64,000 nucleotides of DNA from Micromonospora sp. C28SCA-DRY-2 (lineage in GTDB: Bacteria; Actinomycetota; Actinomycetes; Mycobacteriales; Micromonosporaceae), in NCBI RefSeq assembly GCF_030519475.1, contig NZ_JAUMKD010000001.1, forward strand, positions 124,001 through 188,000, in the 5' to 3' direction. The notes under the pieces were generated by a model, which saw nothing but the letters and a program-made list of their open reading frames with translations, made no database searches and had not been told where the DNA came from. Both the position numbers and the translations under genes were made by a program. Shown piece by piece: positions 9,461 through 17,654 of this stretch (position 1 is its first letter; every line of letters begins with the position of its first letter).

Positions 9461-9481
9461 TAACCGGCCCCCCGCCGGTTA
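9461..9481. promoter_or_regulatory. Inverted repeat, probable HxlR operator
   Basis: The arms TAACCGGC (9461-9468) and GCCGGTTA (9474-9481) are perfect and separated by five C residues. It is the only dyad in the 60-nt space between the divergent HxlR and oxidoreductase starts. Confidence 0.55.
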
Positions 9482-9491
9482 GCGTCCCGCC

Positions 9492-10181
9492 ATGTCCAGC
9501 ATCGCAATCTTCGGAGCGGGCGGCCGGGCGGGTCGCGCCGTGGCCGCCGAGGCACGCCGGCGGGGGCACCGTGTCACCTCGGTGGTCCGGGACCCGGACC
9601 GGCACCCCGACCTCACCGGCGCGGTCCGCGGCGACGTCACCGACCCACGCTCGGTCTCCGCGATCGTGCCCGACCACGACGCCGTGGTCCACGCGGTCAG
9701 TCCGGCCTCCGGGCCGGCCGCGCTCGCCACCCTCGACCTCGACCCGGACTTCTTCGCCAAGGCCGCCGATGCCCTCCTGCACGGCCTCGCCCGGGGCGGA
9801 GTGCCCCGACTGGTCGTGATCGGCCTGTTCGCCAACCTCACCGACGCGCACGGCCGGCTCCTGCTCGACGACCCCGCCGTCTTCCCCGTCGAGCTGCGAC
9901 CCTTCGCCCTCGCCCACACCGCCGGCCTGGACCGGCTCCGGGCGGCGGGCACCACTGTCGACTGGCTCATGCTCACCCCACCGGTGCAGTTGCGGGTGGA
10001 CGGTCCGCGTACCGGCCGCTACCGGATCGGTGGGGAGGTGGCTCCCGACCCGGAGTCCGGGCAGCTGTCGTACGCCGACCTGGCGGTGGCGGTGGTCGAC
10101 GAGATCGAGACCCCGCGCCACCATCGGTCCCGTGTCTCCGTCTTCGGCGACGGGCGGTCGGCCGGGGGCGACGGGTCATGA
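9492..10181 (+). CDS. NAD(P)-binding oxidoreductase/epimerase-like protein
   Basis: This 229-residue Rossmann protein begins with IAIFGAGGRAGRAV, a GxxGxxG dinucleotide loop. It has a conserved second strand with VVRDPDR, which favours NADP, and a GDVTDPRSV turn. It resembles NmrA/YwnB-type proteins (atypical short-chain dehydrogenases), which often act as NADPH sensors or small-molecule reductases. No classical YxxxK active site is visible, so catalysis is uncertain. It faces the HxlR gene across the inverted repeat. Induction by that regulator is the simplest reading of the arrangement. Confidence 0.82.
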   Translation: MSSIAIFGAGGRAGRAVAAEARRRGHRVTSVVRDPDRHPDLTGAVRGDVTDPRSVSAIVPDHDAVVHAVSPASGPAALATLDLDPDFFAKAADALLHGLARGGVPRLVVIGLFANLTDAHGRLLLDDPAVFPVELRPFALAHTAGLDRLRAAGTTVDWLMLTPPVQLRVDGPRTGRYRIGGEVAPDPESGQLSYADLAVAVVDEIETPRHHRSRVSVFGDGRSAGGDGS

Positions 10182-10232
10182 ATTCGATCACGCCCGGGCA
10201 GCGGCGGCGCGCCACGGCCTAGGGTTGGCGGC

Positions 10233-11468
10233 ATGGCAGGCCCCACCGCCGACGGCTCCCCGGCACAGAATCCGCTCACCCTGCTGACGCTGGACGACCT
10301 CCGGCAGCGCACCAGCGTGAAGTGGCGGATGCACCCGCCCGACGTCCTCCCGCTCTGGGTGGCGGAGATGGACGTACCGCTGGCTCCCGCGGTGGCCGGC
10401 GCGCTGCGCCGGGCGATCGACCTCGGCGACACCGGCTACCCGCACGGGACCGCGTACGCCGAGGCGCTCGGCGGGTTCGCCGCCGAGCGCTGGGGCTGGC
10501 ACGACTTCCGGGTCGACCGCACCACCGTCGTCCCGGACGTGATGATGGGCGTGGTCGAGGTGCTCCGGCTGGTGACCGACCCCGGCGACGCGGTGGTGGT
10601 CTGCTCCCCCGTCTACCCGCCCTTCTACGCGTTCGTCAGCCACGCCGACCGGCGGGTGATCGAGGCCCCGCTCGGCGGTGACCTGCGCATCGACCTCGCC
10701 GCCCTCGACGAGGCGTTCCGCCGCGCCCGGCAGTACGGTCGCCGGCCGGCGTTCCTGCTCTGCAACCCGCACAACCCGACCGGTGTGGTGCACCGCCGGG
10801 ACGAACTCGAGGCGGTCGCCGAACTCGCCGACCGGCACGGCGTACGGGTGGTCTCCGACGAGATCCACGCTCCCCTGGCGCTGCCCGGGGCGCGGTTCAC
10901 CCCGTACCTGACGGTGCCCGGCGCCGAGAACGCGTTCGCCCTGACCTCCGCGTCGAAGGCGTGGAACCTCGCCGGGCTCAAGGCGGCGCTCGCGATCGCC
11001 GGGCCACGGGCCGCCGCCGACCTCGCCCGGATGCCGGAGGAGGTCGGCCACGGCCCCAGCCACCTCGGCATCCTCGCGCACACCGCCGCGTTCCGCGGCG
11101 GCGGAGGATGGCTCGACCTGCTGCTGGACGGCCTCGACGCCAACCGCACGCTGCTGGAGACGCTGCTGGCCAAGCACCTGCCGTCGGTCGGCTACCGCCG
11201 CCCCGAGGGCACCTACCTCGCCTGGCTGGACTGCACCGGGCTCGGCGTCGACACCGAGCCGCCGGCCGGGGAACCCGGCGTGGCCAGCGACCTCGCCGGG
11301 CCGGCGAGGATGTTCCTCGACCGGGCGCGGGTCGCGCTCAGCTCCGGGCACGTCTTCGGCACCGGCGGCACCGGCTTCGTACGGCTCAACTTCGCCACCA
11401 CCCCCGCGGTGCTCACCGAGGCCGTCACCCGCATGGGCCGGGCGGTCGGCGCCCAGCAGGCGCCGTAG
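10233..11468 (+). CDS. MalY/PatB-type aminotransferase or cystathionine beta-lyase
   Basis: This 411-residue fold-type I PLP enzyme has the MalY/PatB N-terminus ([23 protein letters not shown]). It also has [26 protein letters not shown] for the cofactor-binding Asp, and the PLP Schiff-base lysine in [13 protein letters not shown] (Lys242). This subfamily cleaves cystathionine to homocysteine or acts as a cysteine-S-conjugate beta-lyase or aminotransferase. MalY of E. coli is also a regulatory protein, but nothing here links it to maltose genes. It lies 51 nt after the oxidoreductase, with its own weak ribosome site. Co-transcription is possible but not shown. Confidence 0.87.
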   Translation: MAGPTADGSPAQNPLTLLTLDDLRQRTSVKWRMHPPDVLPLWVAEMDVPLAPAVAGALRRAIDLGDTGYPHGTAYAEALGGFAAERWGWHDFRVDRTTVVPDVMMGVVEVLRLVTDPGDAVVVCSPVYPPFYAFVSHADRRVIEAPLGGDLRIDLAALDEAFRRARQYGRRPAFLLCNPHNPTGVVHRRDELEAVAELADRHGVRVVSDEIHAPLALPGARFTPYLTVPGAENAFALTSASKAWNLAGLKAALAIAGPRAAADLARMPEEVGHGPSHLGILAHTAAFRGGGGWLDLLLDGLDANRTLLETLLAKHLPSVGYRRPEGTYLAWLDCTGLGVDTEPPAGEPGVASDLAGPARMFLDRARVALSSGHVFGTGGTGFVRLNFATTPAVLTEAVTRMGRAVGAQQAP

Positions 11469-11529
11469 CGCACCGCCGGCTCCGACGCTGGACCCGCTGG
11501 TCCAACGGGCGCCCCGGCAGCTCGGGCAC

Positions 11530-12363
11530 TCAGGGCAGGTCGTCGGCCCCGGGGCCGGACGGGTGGGTCCAGTACGCGACGGTGGCGTCGTCCGGGGCCG
11601 GCGCGTCGGGGCCCGGGCCGGCTTCGGCCTCCCGCACCCGGCGGACGACCTCGGCCGGCCCGGCGACGCGGAGCAGATCCAGCACGCCCGGCCAGTCGGT
11701 CAGGCGGTACGGGCTGACGATGCGGCTCGCGCCGTTGCTGAGCAGCGCCACGCCGGCCAGGTCGGCGAGGGGCTGACTGCCGGTCACCGCCTCCTCGGCC
11801 GCGCGCGGGTCGTCCTTGGCGATCCAGTAGCCGCCCGGCTGGTTCCGCCGGGCCCGCAACGCCCGGCGGCAGGAGTCCAGGACGCGGTCGTACTCCGGGG
11901 TTTCCCGGGGGACGCCGTCCAGGGGCGCCGCGCAGATCCGCCGCGCGGCGACCTCACGCTCGTCGGTGACGACCCGCGGGCCACCGCCGACCGGGTCGAG
12001 GACGAGGAAGGAGTCCGCGAGCAGGAGATGCTCCAGCCGGCCCCGGTGGGCGCGGACGATCGCCACGGTGGCCTGCGGGCTGCTCGGGTCGGCGAGGTCG
12101 CAGGTGTCCCGGTGGTCGTCGGCCGTCTCCGCGATCGCGGCCGCGAGGACGGCCGCGAGGTCCCGCCCGTCGTCGCGCGACAGCCGGCCGAGCAGCGCGC
12201 CGCCGAGCCGGTGGGTGTACCAGGCGACACCGTGGCGGCAGGTCGACCCGGCGTCCGGGATGCCGGCACCGTCCAGCAGCACGACGGCCCCGGGGACGGC
12301 GCCGACGAAGTCCTCGTTCGGTTGGCCGGCCCTACCGGCGCTGGTCGCCATGCTGACGCGCAC
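11530..12363 (-). CDS. PP2C-like phosphatase-fold protein
   Basis: This 277-residue protein begins with SAGRAGQPNEDFVG and then VVLLDGAG. These match the first metal-binding blocks of PPM/PP2C Ser/Thr phosphatases (NED and DGxG). A later LSNGASRIV and a C-terminal PDDATVAYW correspond to the last PP2C motifs. The middle is diverged, and many PP2C landmarks are weak, so metal dependence and phosphatase activity are uncertain. The GTG start has GGGAG 7 nt upstream. It lies just downstream of the two-component genes in the same direction (22 nt after the response regulator stop), so it may be the third gene of that operon. Confidence 0.68.
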   Translation of the reverse strand: MRVSMATSAGRAGQPNEDFVGAVPGAVVLLDGAGIPDAGSTCRHGVAWYTHRLGGALLGRLSRDDGRDLAAVLAAAIAETADDHRDTCDLADPSSPQATVAIVRAHRGRLEHLLLADSFLVLDPVGGGPRVVTDEREVAARRICAAPLDGVPRETPEYDRVLDSCRRALRARRNQPGGYWIAKDDPRAAEEAVTGSQPLADLAGVALLSNGASRIVSPYRLTDWPGVLDLLRVAGPAEVVRRVREAEAGPGPDAPAPDDATVAYWTHPSGPGADDLP

Positions 12364-12384
12364 TGGTCGCTCCCACGGGTCGGG

Positions 12385-13047
12385 TCACCGGCGGCGGGGC
12401 GAGATCAGCCCCGACTCGTACGCCCACACGACCAGTTGGGCCCGGTCGCGGCAGTGCAGCTTCATCATCGCCCGGTTGACGTGGGTCTTGACGGTCAACG
12501 GACTGATCACCATGCGCTCGGCGATCTCGTCGTTGCTCAGCCCCCGGGCGACCAGCTCGACGATCTCCTGTTCCCGGGCGGTCAGTACGTCGCGCCCGGC
12601 CGCCGGGTCGGCCGGCGGCGGTCCCGCGACGAACTCGCTGATCAGCGTGCGGGTGACCGTCGGGGCGAGCAGCGCGTCGCCGCGCGCCACCACGGCGATC
12701 GCCTGCAACAGGTCGGCCGGGTCGGCGTCCTTGAGGAGGAACCCGCTGGCGCCGGCGCGGAGCGCGGCGAAGACGTAGGAGTCGAGCCCGTAGTTGGTGA
12801 GGATGAGGACGCGGACCGCCGCCAGGTCCCCGGCCGCGGCGATCCGCCGGGTGGCCTCGATGCCGTCGAGTCCCGGCATCTGCACGTCCATCAGCACCAC
12901 GTCCGGCCGCAGCCGCCGCGCCAGCTCCACGGCCGCGGCGCCGTCGGCGGCCTCGCCGACGACCTCCAGGTCGTCCTCGGCGTCGAGCAGCGCCCGGAAT
13001 CCGGCCCGCATCAGCGCCTGGTCGTCGACGAGCAGCACCCGGATCAT
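12385..13047 (-). CDS. NarL/LuxR-type response regulator
   Basis: This 220-residue regulator has a receiver domain (1-120) with acidic residues Asp8 and Asp9, phosphoacceptor Asp54 in [10 protein letters not shown], and Lys in GFLLKDAD. A LuxR helix-turn-helix (about 150-210) contains [23 protein letters not shown] and [13 protein letters not shown]. Its ATG overlaps the kinase stop as ATGA, so it is translated with its cognate sensor. The large inverted repeat in front of the kinase gene (14214-14244) is a candidate target. It would control both the kinase operon and the divergent oxidase operon. Confidence 0.93.
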   Translation of the reverse strand: MIRVLLVDDQALMRAGFRALLDAEDDLEVVGEAADGAAAVELARRLRPDVVLMDVQMPGLDGIEATRRIAAAGDLAAVRVLILTNYGLDSYVFAALRAGASGFLLKDADPADLLQAIAVVARGDALLAPTVTRTLISEFVAGPPPADPAAGRDVLTAREQEIVELVARGLSNDEIAERMVISPLTVKTHVNRAMMKLHCRDRAQLVVWAYESGLISPRRR

Positions 13048-14174
13048 GGAAGACCGTCCAGCGGAAAAGTGGCGTGTACCGCGAACCCGCCGCCGTCGCG
13101 GGGGGCGGTCCGCAACGTCCCGCCCAGCCCGGTGACCCGTTCCCGCATGCCGCGCAGGCCCACCCCCGGGGTCACCGGCCGGTCCGGCGACGCCCGGCCG
13201 TCGTCGTCCACCGCGACGGCCAGCCGTTCCGGGGCGTACTCGATGCGGACCTGCGCGGTGGCCGGGCCGGCGTGGCGGGCGACGTTGGTCAGCGCCTCCT
13301 GGATCACCCGATAGCCGGCCTGGTCGACCTCGGCGGGCAGGTCCCGCGGCGTACCGGTGACGGTCACCCGCACCGGTACGCCGGCCGCCCGGGTCCGCTC
13401 GGCGAGTTCGTCCACCCGGGCCAGCCCGATCCGGTCCCCGTCGGACGGTGCGCGCAGGACGTCCAGCGTCGCCCGCAGTTCCCGCATCGCGGCGCCGCTG
13501 GCCTCCTGGATCGCCAGCAGCGCGGCCGAGGGTTCCTCGTTGTGCTTGCGGGCCAGGTGCACGGCAATCCCGGCCTGCACCTTGATCACGGAGATGCTGT
13601 GGGTCAGCGAGTCGTGCAGGTCGCGGGCGATGCGCAGCCGCTCCTCCCCGGCGCGGCGCAACGCCATCTCCTCGCGGGTGCGCTCGGCCTCGATCGCCCG
13701 CTGCTCGACCTGTTCCAGGTACGCCCGGCGCTGCCGCGCGACGAGCCCGGCGACGTTGGCCGCGAAGAACCAGCCGAGCAACAGGGCGCTCCGCTCGGCG
13801 ATCTGCTGGCTGGGCCGGTCGGCGGGCGCGACCGAGAAGTCGCGGGCCAGGAAGCCGCCGAGGAAGACGACGCTGGCCAGGGCGGCGGCCGCCCGGTGCC
13901 CGCGCCAGGCGGCGAGGTAGACCGTGCCGAGGACGGGGAACGCGGCGGACACCCCGGCGTGTACCCGGAGGTGCAGGGCCAGCATGGTGGCGGTCACCAC
14001 GCTCAGCGCCAGCACCGGGTAGCGCCGGCACACCGCCAGGGCCGCCGCCATGACCAGGACCAGGGCGACGTCGAGCGCCCCGACCGGTGCGGCGTCCGGC
14101 GCCAGCGCGGCGTTGCCGAGCAGGAGGCCGCCGAGGGCGAGGCCGCTGAGGGCGTACGGCAGATCGCGGCGCAT
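13044..14174 (-). CDS. NarL-type sensor histidine kinase
   Basis: This 376-residue kinase has five or six membrane segments within residues 1-150 and no large extracytoplasmic sensor domain. It resembles membrane-integral actinobacterial sensors such as the DesK type. The HisKA_3 box [13 protein letters not shown] contains the phosphoacceptor His187. The HATPase domain shows the N-box-like [10 protein letters not shown] and the G-box [15 protein letters not shown]. Its start faces an AhpD-like gene 142 nt away. The signal is unknown. The neighbouring multicopper oxidase and CxxC protein suggest redox, oxygen or metal stress, but that is inference from position. Confidence 0.92.
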   Translation of the reverse strand: MRRDLPYALSGLALGGLLLGNAALAPDAAPVGALDVALVLVMAAALAVCRRYPVLALSVVTATMLALHLRVHAGVSAAFPVLGTVYLAAWRGHRAAAALASVVFLGGFLARDFSVAPADRPSQQIAERSALLLGWFFAANVAGLVARQRRAYLEQVEQRAIEAERTREEMALRRAGEERLRIARDLHDSLTHSISVIKVQAGIAVHLARKHNEEPSAALLAIQEASGAAMRELRATLDVLRAPSDGDRIGLARVDELAERTRAAGVPVRVTVTGTPRDLPAEVDQAGYRVIQEALTNVARHAGPATAQVRIEYAPERLAVAVDDDGRASPDRPVTPGVGLRGMRERVTGLGGTLRTAPRDGGGFAVHATFPLDGLP

Positions 14175-14213
14175 GATCGAACTGTAGAGCGGCCGTCAGC
14201 GGGGAGCATCCCC

Positions 14214-14244
14214 CGTCCGCGGTAGCCGAGGCGTACCGCGGACG
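14214..14244. promoter_or_regulatory. Large inverted repeat between sensor kinase and oxidase operon
   Basis: The arms CGTCCGCGGTA (14214-14224) and TACCGCGGACG (14234-14244) are perfect over 11 bp, with a 9-nt spacer. The site lies between divergent genes 40 nt from the kinase start and 73 nt from the AhpD-like start. It fits a LuxR-type response-regulator dimer site. Confidence 0.55.
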
Positions 14245-14316
14245 CGGTATCGGTGGCGGGCAGGTGCCTGCGGCGGCACGACGCCTTCCCCGCCCCCGGC
14301 GACGAGCATCGACGCC

Positions 14317-15303
14317 ATGACATACCGCTTCTTCACCCCCGCTCCGGTCAAGGCCGCGACCGGTCTCAGCGCGGCGGTCTACCGGCAGCTGCGCGACGAG
14401 TTCCTCGGCCCGGTGCCCACCTTCCAGGCGCTCTCGGCCGTGCCGGCGGTGCAGGCCGCGACCTGGGCGCTGATGCGCGAGGCCCTGCTCGCCGGGGACG
14501 CGTCCCGGGTCGACCGCGAGGTCGTGGCGTCGGCGGTGTCCCGGGCCAACCGCTGCCGGTTCTGTGTCGACGCGCACGTGCTGCTGCTGCACGCCCTGGG
14601 CGAGCACGAGCTGGCCGAGGTGATCGCCCGGGGTGGGATGCCATCGGAGCCGAGGCACGTCGAGCTGGTCACCTGGGCCGAGGCCAGCCGGAACCCCCGG
14701 GCCGCCGACTGGACCAGCGAGTACCGCCCCGAGGTCACCGGCACCCTGCTCGCCTTCCACTTCATCAACCGGATCGTCTCGGCGCTGCTCGATCCGGACC
14801 TGCTGCCGGGCGGCCTGCAGCGCTCCCCGCTGGTGCGGTCGGTCGGGGGCCGGCTCTACGCCCGGGCGGCCCGGGAGCCGAAGGAGCCCGGCGGCAGCCT
14901 CCCGCTCCTGGACGCCGGCACCCCGGCGCCGGCCTGGGCCGGCGACAGCCCGGTCGGCGTCGCGTACGCGGCGTTGACGGACGCCGCCACACGGGGCGGG
15001 GAACTCCTGGGCGACGTGGCCCGCCAGACCGTCACCGCCACCGTGCGGTGGGAGGACGGACGGTACCCGACCCGGCCCGCGGACTGGGCCGTCGACCTGG
15101 TCCGGGACGTGCCCGGCACCGACCGGGTCGGCACGCGGATCGCGCTGCTGGCGGCGTTCGCGCCCAGCGCGATCAGCCCCGGCGACGTCGCGCTCTGGCG
15201 CTACTCCCATCCGGACGACGCCGATCTGGTGCGGCTGGTCGCGTACGGCGCGATCACCGCCACCGAGCACGTCGCCCAGGCACTGTCCCCCGCTCACCGC
15301 TAG
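14317..15303 (+). CDS. AhpD/carboxymuconolactone decarboxylase-like protein
   Basis: This 328-residue protein contains the AhpD active-site pattern CRFCVDAH (Cys80, Cys83, His87) inside an all-helical CMD fold at about residues 35-130. AhpD proteins use the CxxC pair for peroxidase or disulfide chemistry. The remaining 200 residues are also helical and may hold a second, degenerate copy (TRIALLAAFAPSAISPGDVALW). That makes it longer than classical AhpD of about 175 residues. It is the first gene of a tight run with the DUF6220 protein (9-nt gap) and the multicopper oxidase. A role in oxidative or organic-substrate redox chemistry with the oxidase is inferred. Confidence 0.82.
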   Translation: MTYRFFTPAPVKAATGLSAAVYRQLRDEFLGPVPTFQALSAVPAVQAATWALMREALLAGDASRVDREVVASAVSRANRCRFCVDAHVLLLHALGEHELAEVIARGGMPSEPRHVELVTWAEASRNPRAADWTSEYRPEVTGTLLAFHFINRIVSALLDPDLLPGGLQRSPLVRSVGGRLYARAAREPKEPGGSLPLLDAGTPAPAWAGDSPVGVAYAALTDAATRGGELLGDVARQTVTATVRWEDGRYPTRPADWAVDLVRDVPGTDRVGTRIALLAAFAPSAISPGDVALWRYSHPDDADLVRLVAYGAITATEHVAQALSPAHR

Positions 15304-15312
15304 GAGTCCACC

Positions 15313-15765
15313 ATGCGCAAGGCCTTCGTCATCGCCAGCACCGGGTCGCTCGTCGCGTTCGCCCTGCAGTTCATCTTCGCCGCCGTGGGCGCGTTCACGA
15401 AGCCAGCGGGCGACGACGCGTACACGTTGCACAGCGTCACCGGAATGGCGGTCATCCCCGTCCTCACCCTGCTCACCATCCTGTTCGCGGCGCTGGCGAA
15501 GGCGCCGGGCCGGGTCGTCGCACTGGCGGCCCTGCCGCTGGGCCTGGTCGTGCTCCAGGCGCTCATCGCCGGGCTCGCCAACGGGTTGACCGACGCCGCG
15601 GGCGCCAGCACGCCGTTCGGCCTGACCGTCGCCGGGCTGCACGCGCTCAACGGCATCATCGCCGTACACGTGGTGGTCGCCGTCCTCCAGGCCGCGCGGA
15701 AGCTGGCCCAGCCGGCGCCGGCCGACGCCACCGCGGTGGCCGTACCGGAAGGGGAGCCGGCATGA
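15313..15765 (+). CDS. DUF6220-like four-helix membrane protein
   Basis: This 150-residue protein has four membrane segments (about 5-27, 45-67, 72-92 and 108-130). Histidines sit in or near the helices (TLHSVTGMAVIP, LHALNGIIAVHVV), which could bind heme as in small cytochrome-like membrane proteins. Heme binding is speculative. GGAG sits 7 nt before the ATG. Its stop overlaps the oxidase start as ATGA, so it is translationally coupled to it and probably works with it at the membrane. The exact function is unknown. Confidence 0.78.
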   Translation: MRKAFVIASTGSLVAFALQFIFAAVGAFTKPAGDDAYTLHSVTGMAVIPVLTLLTILFAALAKAPGRVVALAALPLGLVVLQALIAGLANGLTDAAGASTPFGLTVAGLHALNGIIAVHVVVAVLQAARKLAQPAPADATAVAVPEGEPA

Positions 15766-17501
15766 CCACCGGCTCGCTGCTCGCGGCCGACCTGGTGATC
15801 GCGGTCCTCGCGGCCGCTGGCTGGCTGGGCGGCGGCGCCGCCGCGGCCACCCGGCGCCGACCGCTCGCCCTGTGCCTGGCCGCCCTGGCGCTGCTCGCCA
15901 CGCTCGCCCGCGCGGCCACGGTCACCGCGCTCGCCCGGGCCGGTTGGTGGTTCGCCGCGGAGAAGGTGCTCATCGCCGCGCCGCTGTCGCTCGCGGGGGT
16001 GGTGGTCGCCGGGCCGCGGCTGGTGCGGGCCCCGGCCGACATCCGGTCCGTCGCGGTCCCGCTCCTCTTCGCCGGGTACGCCGCGAGCGGCGGCCTGCTC
16101 GTGACGGTCCTGCACGGCTATCCGGCGTCGCCGGGTGTCGGGTTGCTGGCGGTCGCCGGGGTCGTCGCGGCGACCGCGGCCACCTGGCGTCTGCTCGGTT
16201 CCCGCCCGTCCCCGACGGTGTCCCGCGCGGCCCTCGCGGTGGCGGCCGCGGCACTGGTGACCGGGACCGGGCTGGCCGTCACCCCGAGCGCCGCTCCGGC
16301 CGTACCGCACGACCACCGGTATCCGGACGCGCCGCCGGTCGGCGAACCGACCAGGCGGTTCACCCTGACGGCCGGGACCGCCACGGTGAAGGCCGGCGGC
16401 CGGGACGTCGCGGCGTGGGCGTTCAACGGGCAGGTGCCCGGGCCGGAGCTGACCGCCACCGTCGGCGACGTCCTCGAGGTGACCCTGCGCAACCGGGACA
16501 TCGCGCGTGGGGTCACCCTGCACTGGCACGGGTACGACGTGCCGAACAGCCAGGACGGGGTGCCCGGGGTGACCCAGGCGGCGGTGCTGCCCGGCCAGGA
16601 GTTCGTCTACCGGTTCCGGGCCGACCAGGTCGGGACGTACTGGTACCACACGCACTCGGCGTCCGACGTCGGCGTGCGGAAGGGGCTCTACGGTGTGCTG
16701 GTGGTGCGCCCGGCGCCGGTGACCGGGGTCGACGTCACGGTGCCGGTGCACACCCTGTCCGGCGTTCCGCTGCCCGCGCCGAGAACGGAGCCGGTCGGGG
16801 CCGGGGTGCCGGTGCGGCTGCGGCTGATCAACACCGACAGCACGACGCACCGGTACGCCCTGGCCGGCACGCCGTTCCGGGTCGCCGCGATCGACGGCTC
16901 CGACCTGCGCGGCCCCACCCCGCTGGTGGACACCGCCGTGCTGATCCCGGCCGGGGGCCGCTACGACCTGGTGTTCACCGCGCCCGCCACGCCGGTGGCG
17001 CTGTTCGTCGACGGGCGCGAGGTCTACTCCACCGGGCCGGTGTCGACGGCGACCGACGCCTGGCCGGTGCTGGATCCGCTCGGCTACGGCGCGGCCGCCC
17101 CGGCGCCGTGGTCGCGCACCGACAAGGAGTTCACCCTCGTCCTCGACCGCGGCCTCGACCTGCGCGGACTGCTCCCCCGGTACGCCCACACCGTCAACGG
17201 TGCCGCCGACCCGGACATCCCGTCCCAGGTCGTCCGTCGCGGCGACGTCGTCGCGTTCACCATCGTGAACCGGTCCCAGATCGTGCACCCGTGGCACCTG
17301 CACGGGCACCACGTCCTGGTGCTGACCCGCAACGGGAGGCCGGCGACCGGCAGTCCCCTGTGGCTGGACTCCTTCGACGTACGCGCCGGCGACGTCTGGG
17401 AGGTGGCGTTCCGGGCCGACAACCCGGGGATGTGGGCCAACCACTGCCACAACCTCGCGCACGCCGACGCCGGGATGACGCTGCACCTGATGTACTCGTG
17501 A
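15762..17501 (+). CDS. Membrane-anchored multicopper oxidase
   Basis: This 579-residue protein has about five membrane helices in residues 1-185, followed by an extracytoplasmic oxidase. All four copper motifs are present: HWH (254-256), YHTHS (His296 and His298), HPWHLHGHH (509-517), and HCHNLAHADAGM (561-572). The last gives the type 1 Cys562, His567 and Met572. A reduced middle segment between the first and last cupredoxins suggests a laccase-like or nitrite-reductase-like arrangement. Electrons taken from a phenol, metal or protein would reduce O2 to water outside the cell. The fused membrane domain is unusual and may pass electrons to or from the quinone pool. It overlaps the DUF6220 gene by 4 bp. 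Confidence 0.9.
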   Translation: MTTGSLLAADLVIAVLAAAGWLGGGAAAATRRRPLALCLAALALLATLARAATVTALARAGWWFAAEKVLIAAPLSLAGVVVAGPRLVRAPADIRSVAVPLLFAGYAASGGLLVTVLHGYPASPGVGLLAVAGVVAATAATWRLLGSRPSPTVSRAALAVAAAALVTGTGLAVTPSAAPAVPHDHRYPDAPPVGEPTRRFTLTAGTATVKAGGRDVAAWAFNGQVPGPELTATVGDVLEVTLRNRDIARGVTLHWHGYDVPNSQDGVPGVTQAAVLPGQEFVYRFRADQVGTYWYHTHSASDVGVRKGLYGVLVVRPAPVTGVDVTVPVHTLSGVPLPAPRTEPVGAGVPVRLRLINTDSTTHRYALAGTPFRVAAIDGSDLRGPTPLVDTAVLIPAGGRYDLVFTAPATPVALFVDGREVYSTGPVSTATDAWPVLDPLGYGAAAPAPWSRTDKEFTLVLDRGLDLRGLLPRYAHTVNGAADPDIPSQVVRRGDVVAFTIVNRSQIVHPWHLHGHHVLVLTRNGRPATGSPLWLDSFDVRAGDVWEVAFRADNPGMWANHCHNLAHADAGMTLHLMYS

Positions 17502-17556
17502 TCCGCGGGCCGGCGGCGGTGGCCACCAGGGCCGGATGTCCGCGCATATCGATGTC

Positions 17557-17585
17557 TTGACGATCCGCACGGGGCGGCTTAGCGT
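17557..17585 (+). promoter_or_regulatory. Predicted promoter of the sialidase gene
   Basis: TTGACG (17557-17562) and TAGCGT (17580-17585) are separated by 17 bp, 70 nt before the GTG start. Around and just after the -10 are GATGTC (17551), the palindrome TGACGTCA (17588-17595), GACATC (17596) and GACGTC (17603). These could form a regulator site on the message leader. Confidence 0.45.
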
Positions 17586-17654
17586 CATGACGTCAGACAT
17601 CCGACGTCTTATCCTCGCCCTCGTTCCTTCGCCCCACCCCCGGAAGGAAGTCCC

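Noticed and set aside
12385..15669. Very long minus-strand open frame running from the response regulator across the kinase and AhpD genes
   Set aside because: Only its last 220 codons match a real protein. The rest is Arg/Gly/Pro-rich antisense or out-of-frame sequence, caused by high GC at third codon positions.
17588..17595. TGACGTCA as a proven regulator site of the sialidase gene
   Set aside because: An 8-bp palindrome is expected by chance in this length. It is mentioned only as part of the promoter region, without assigning a regulator.
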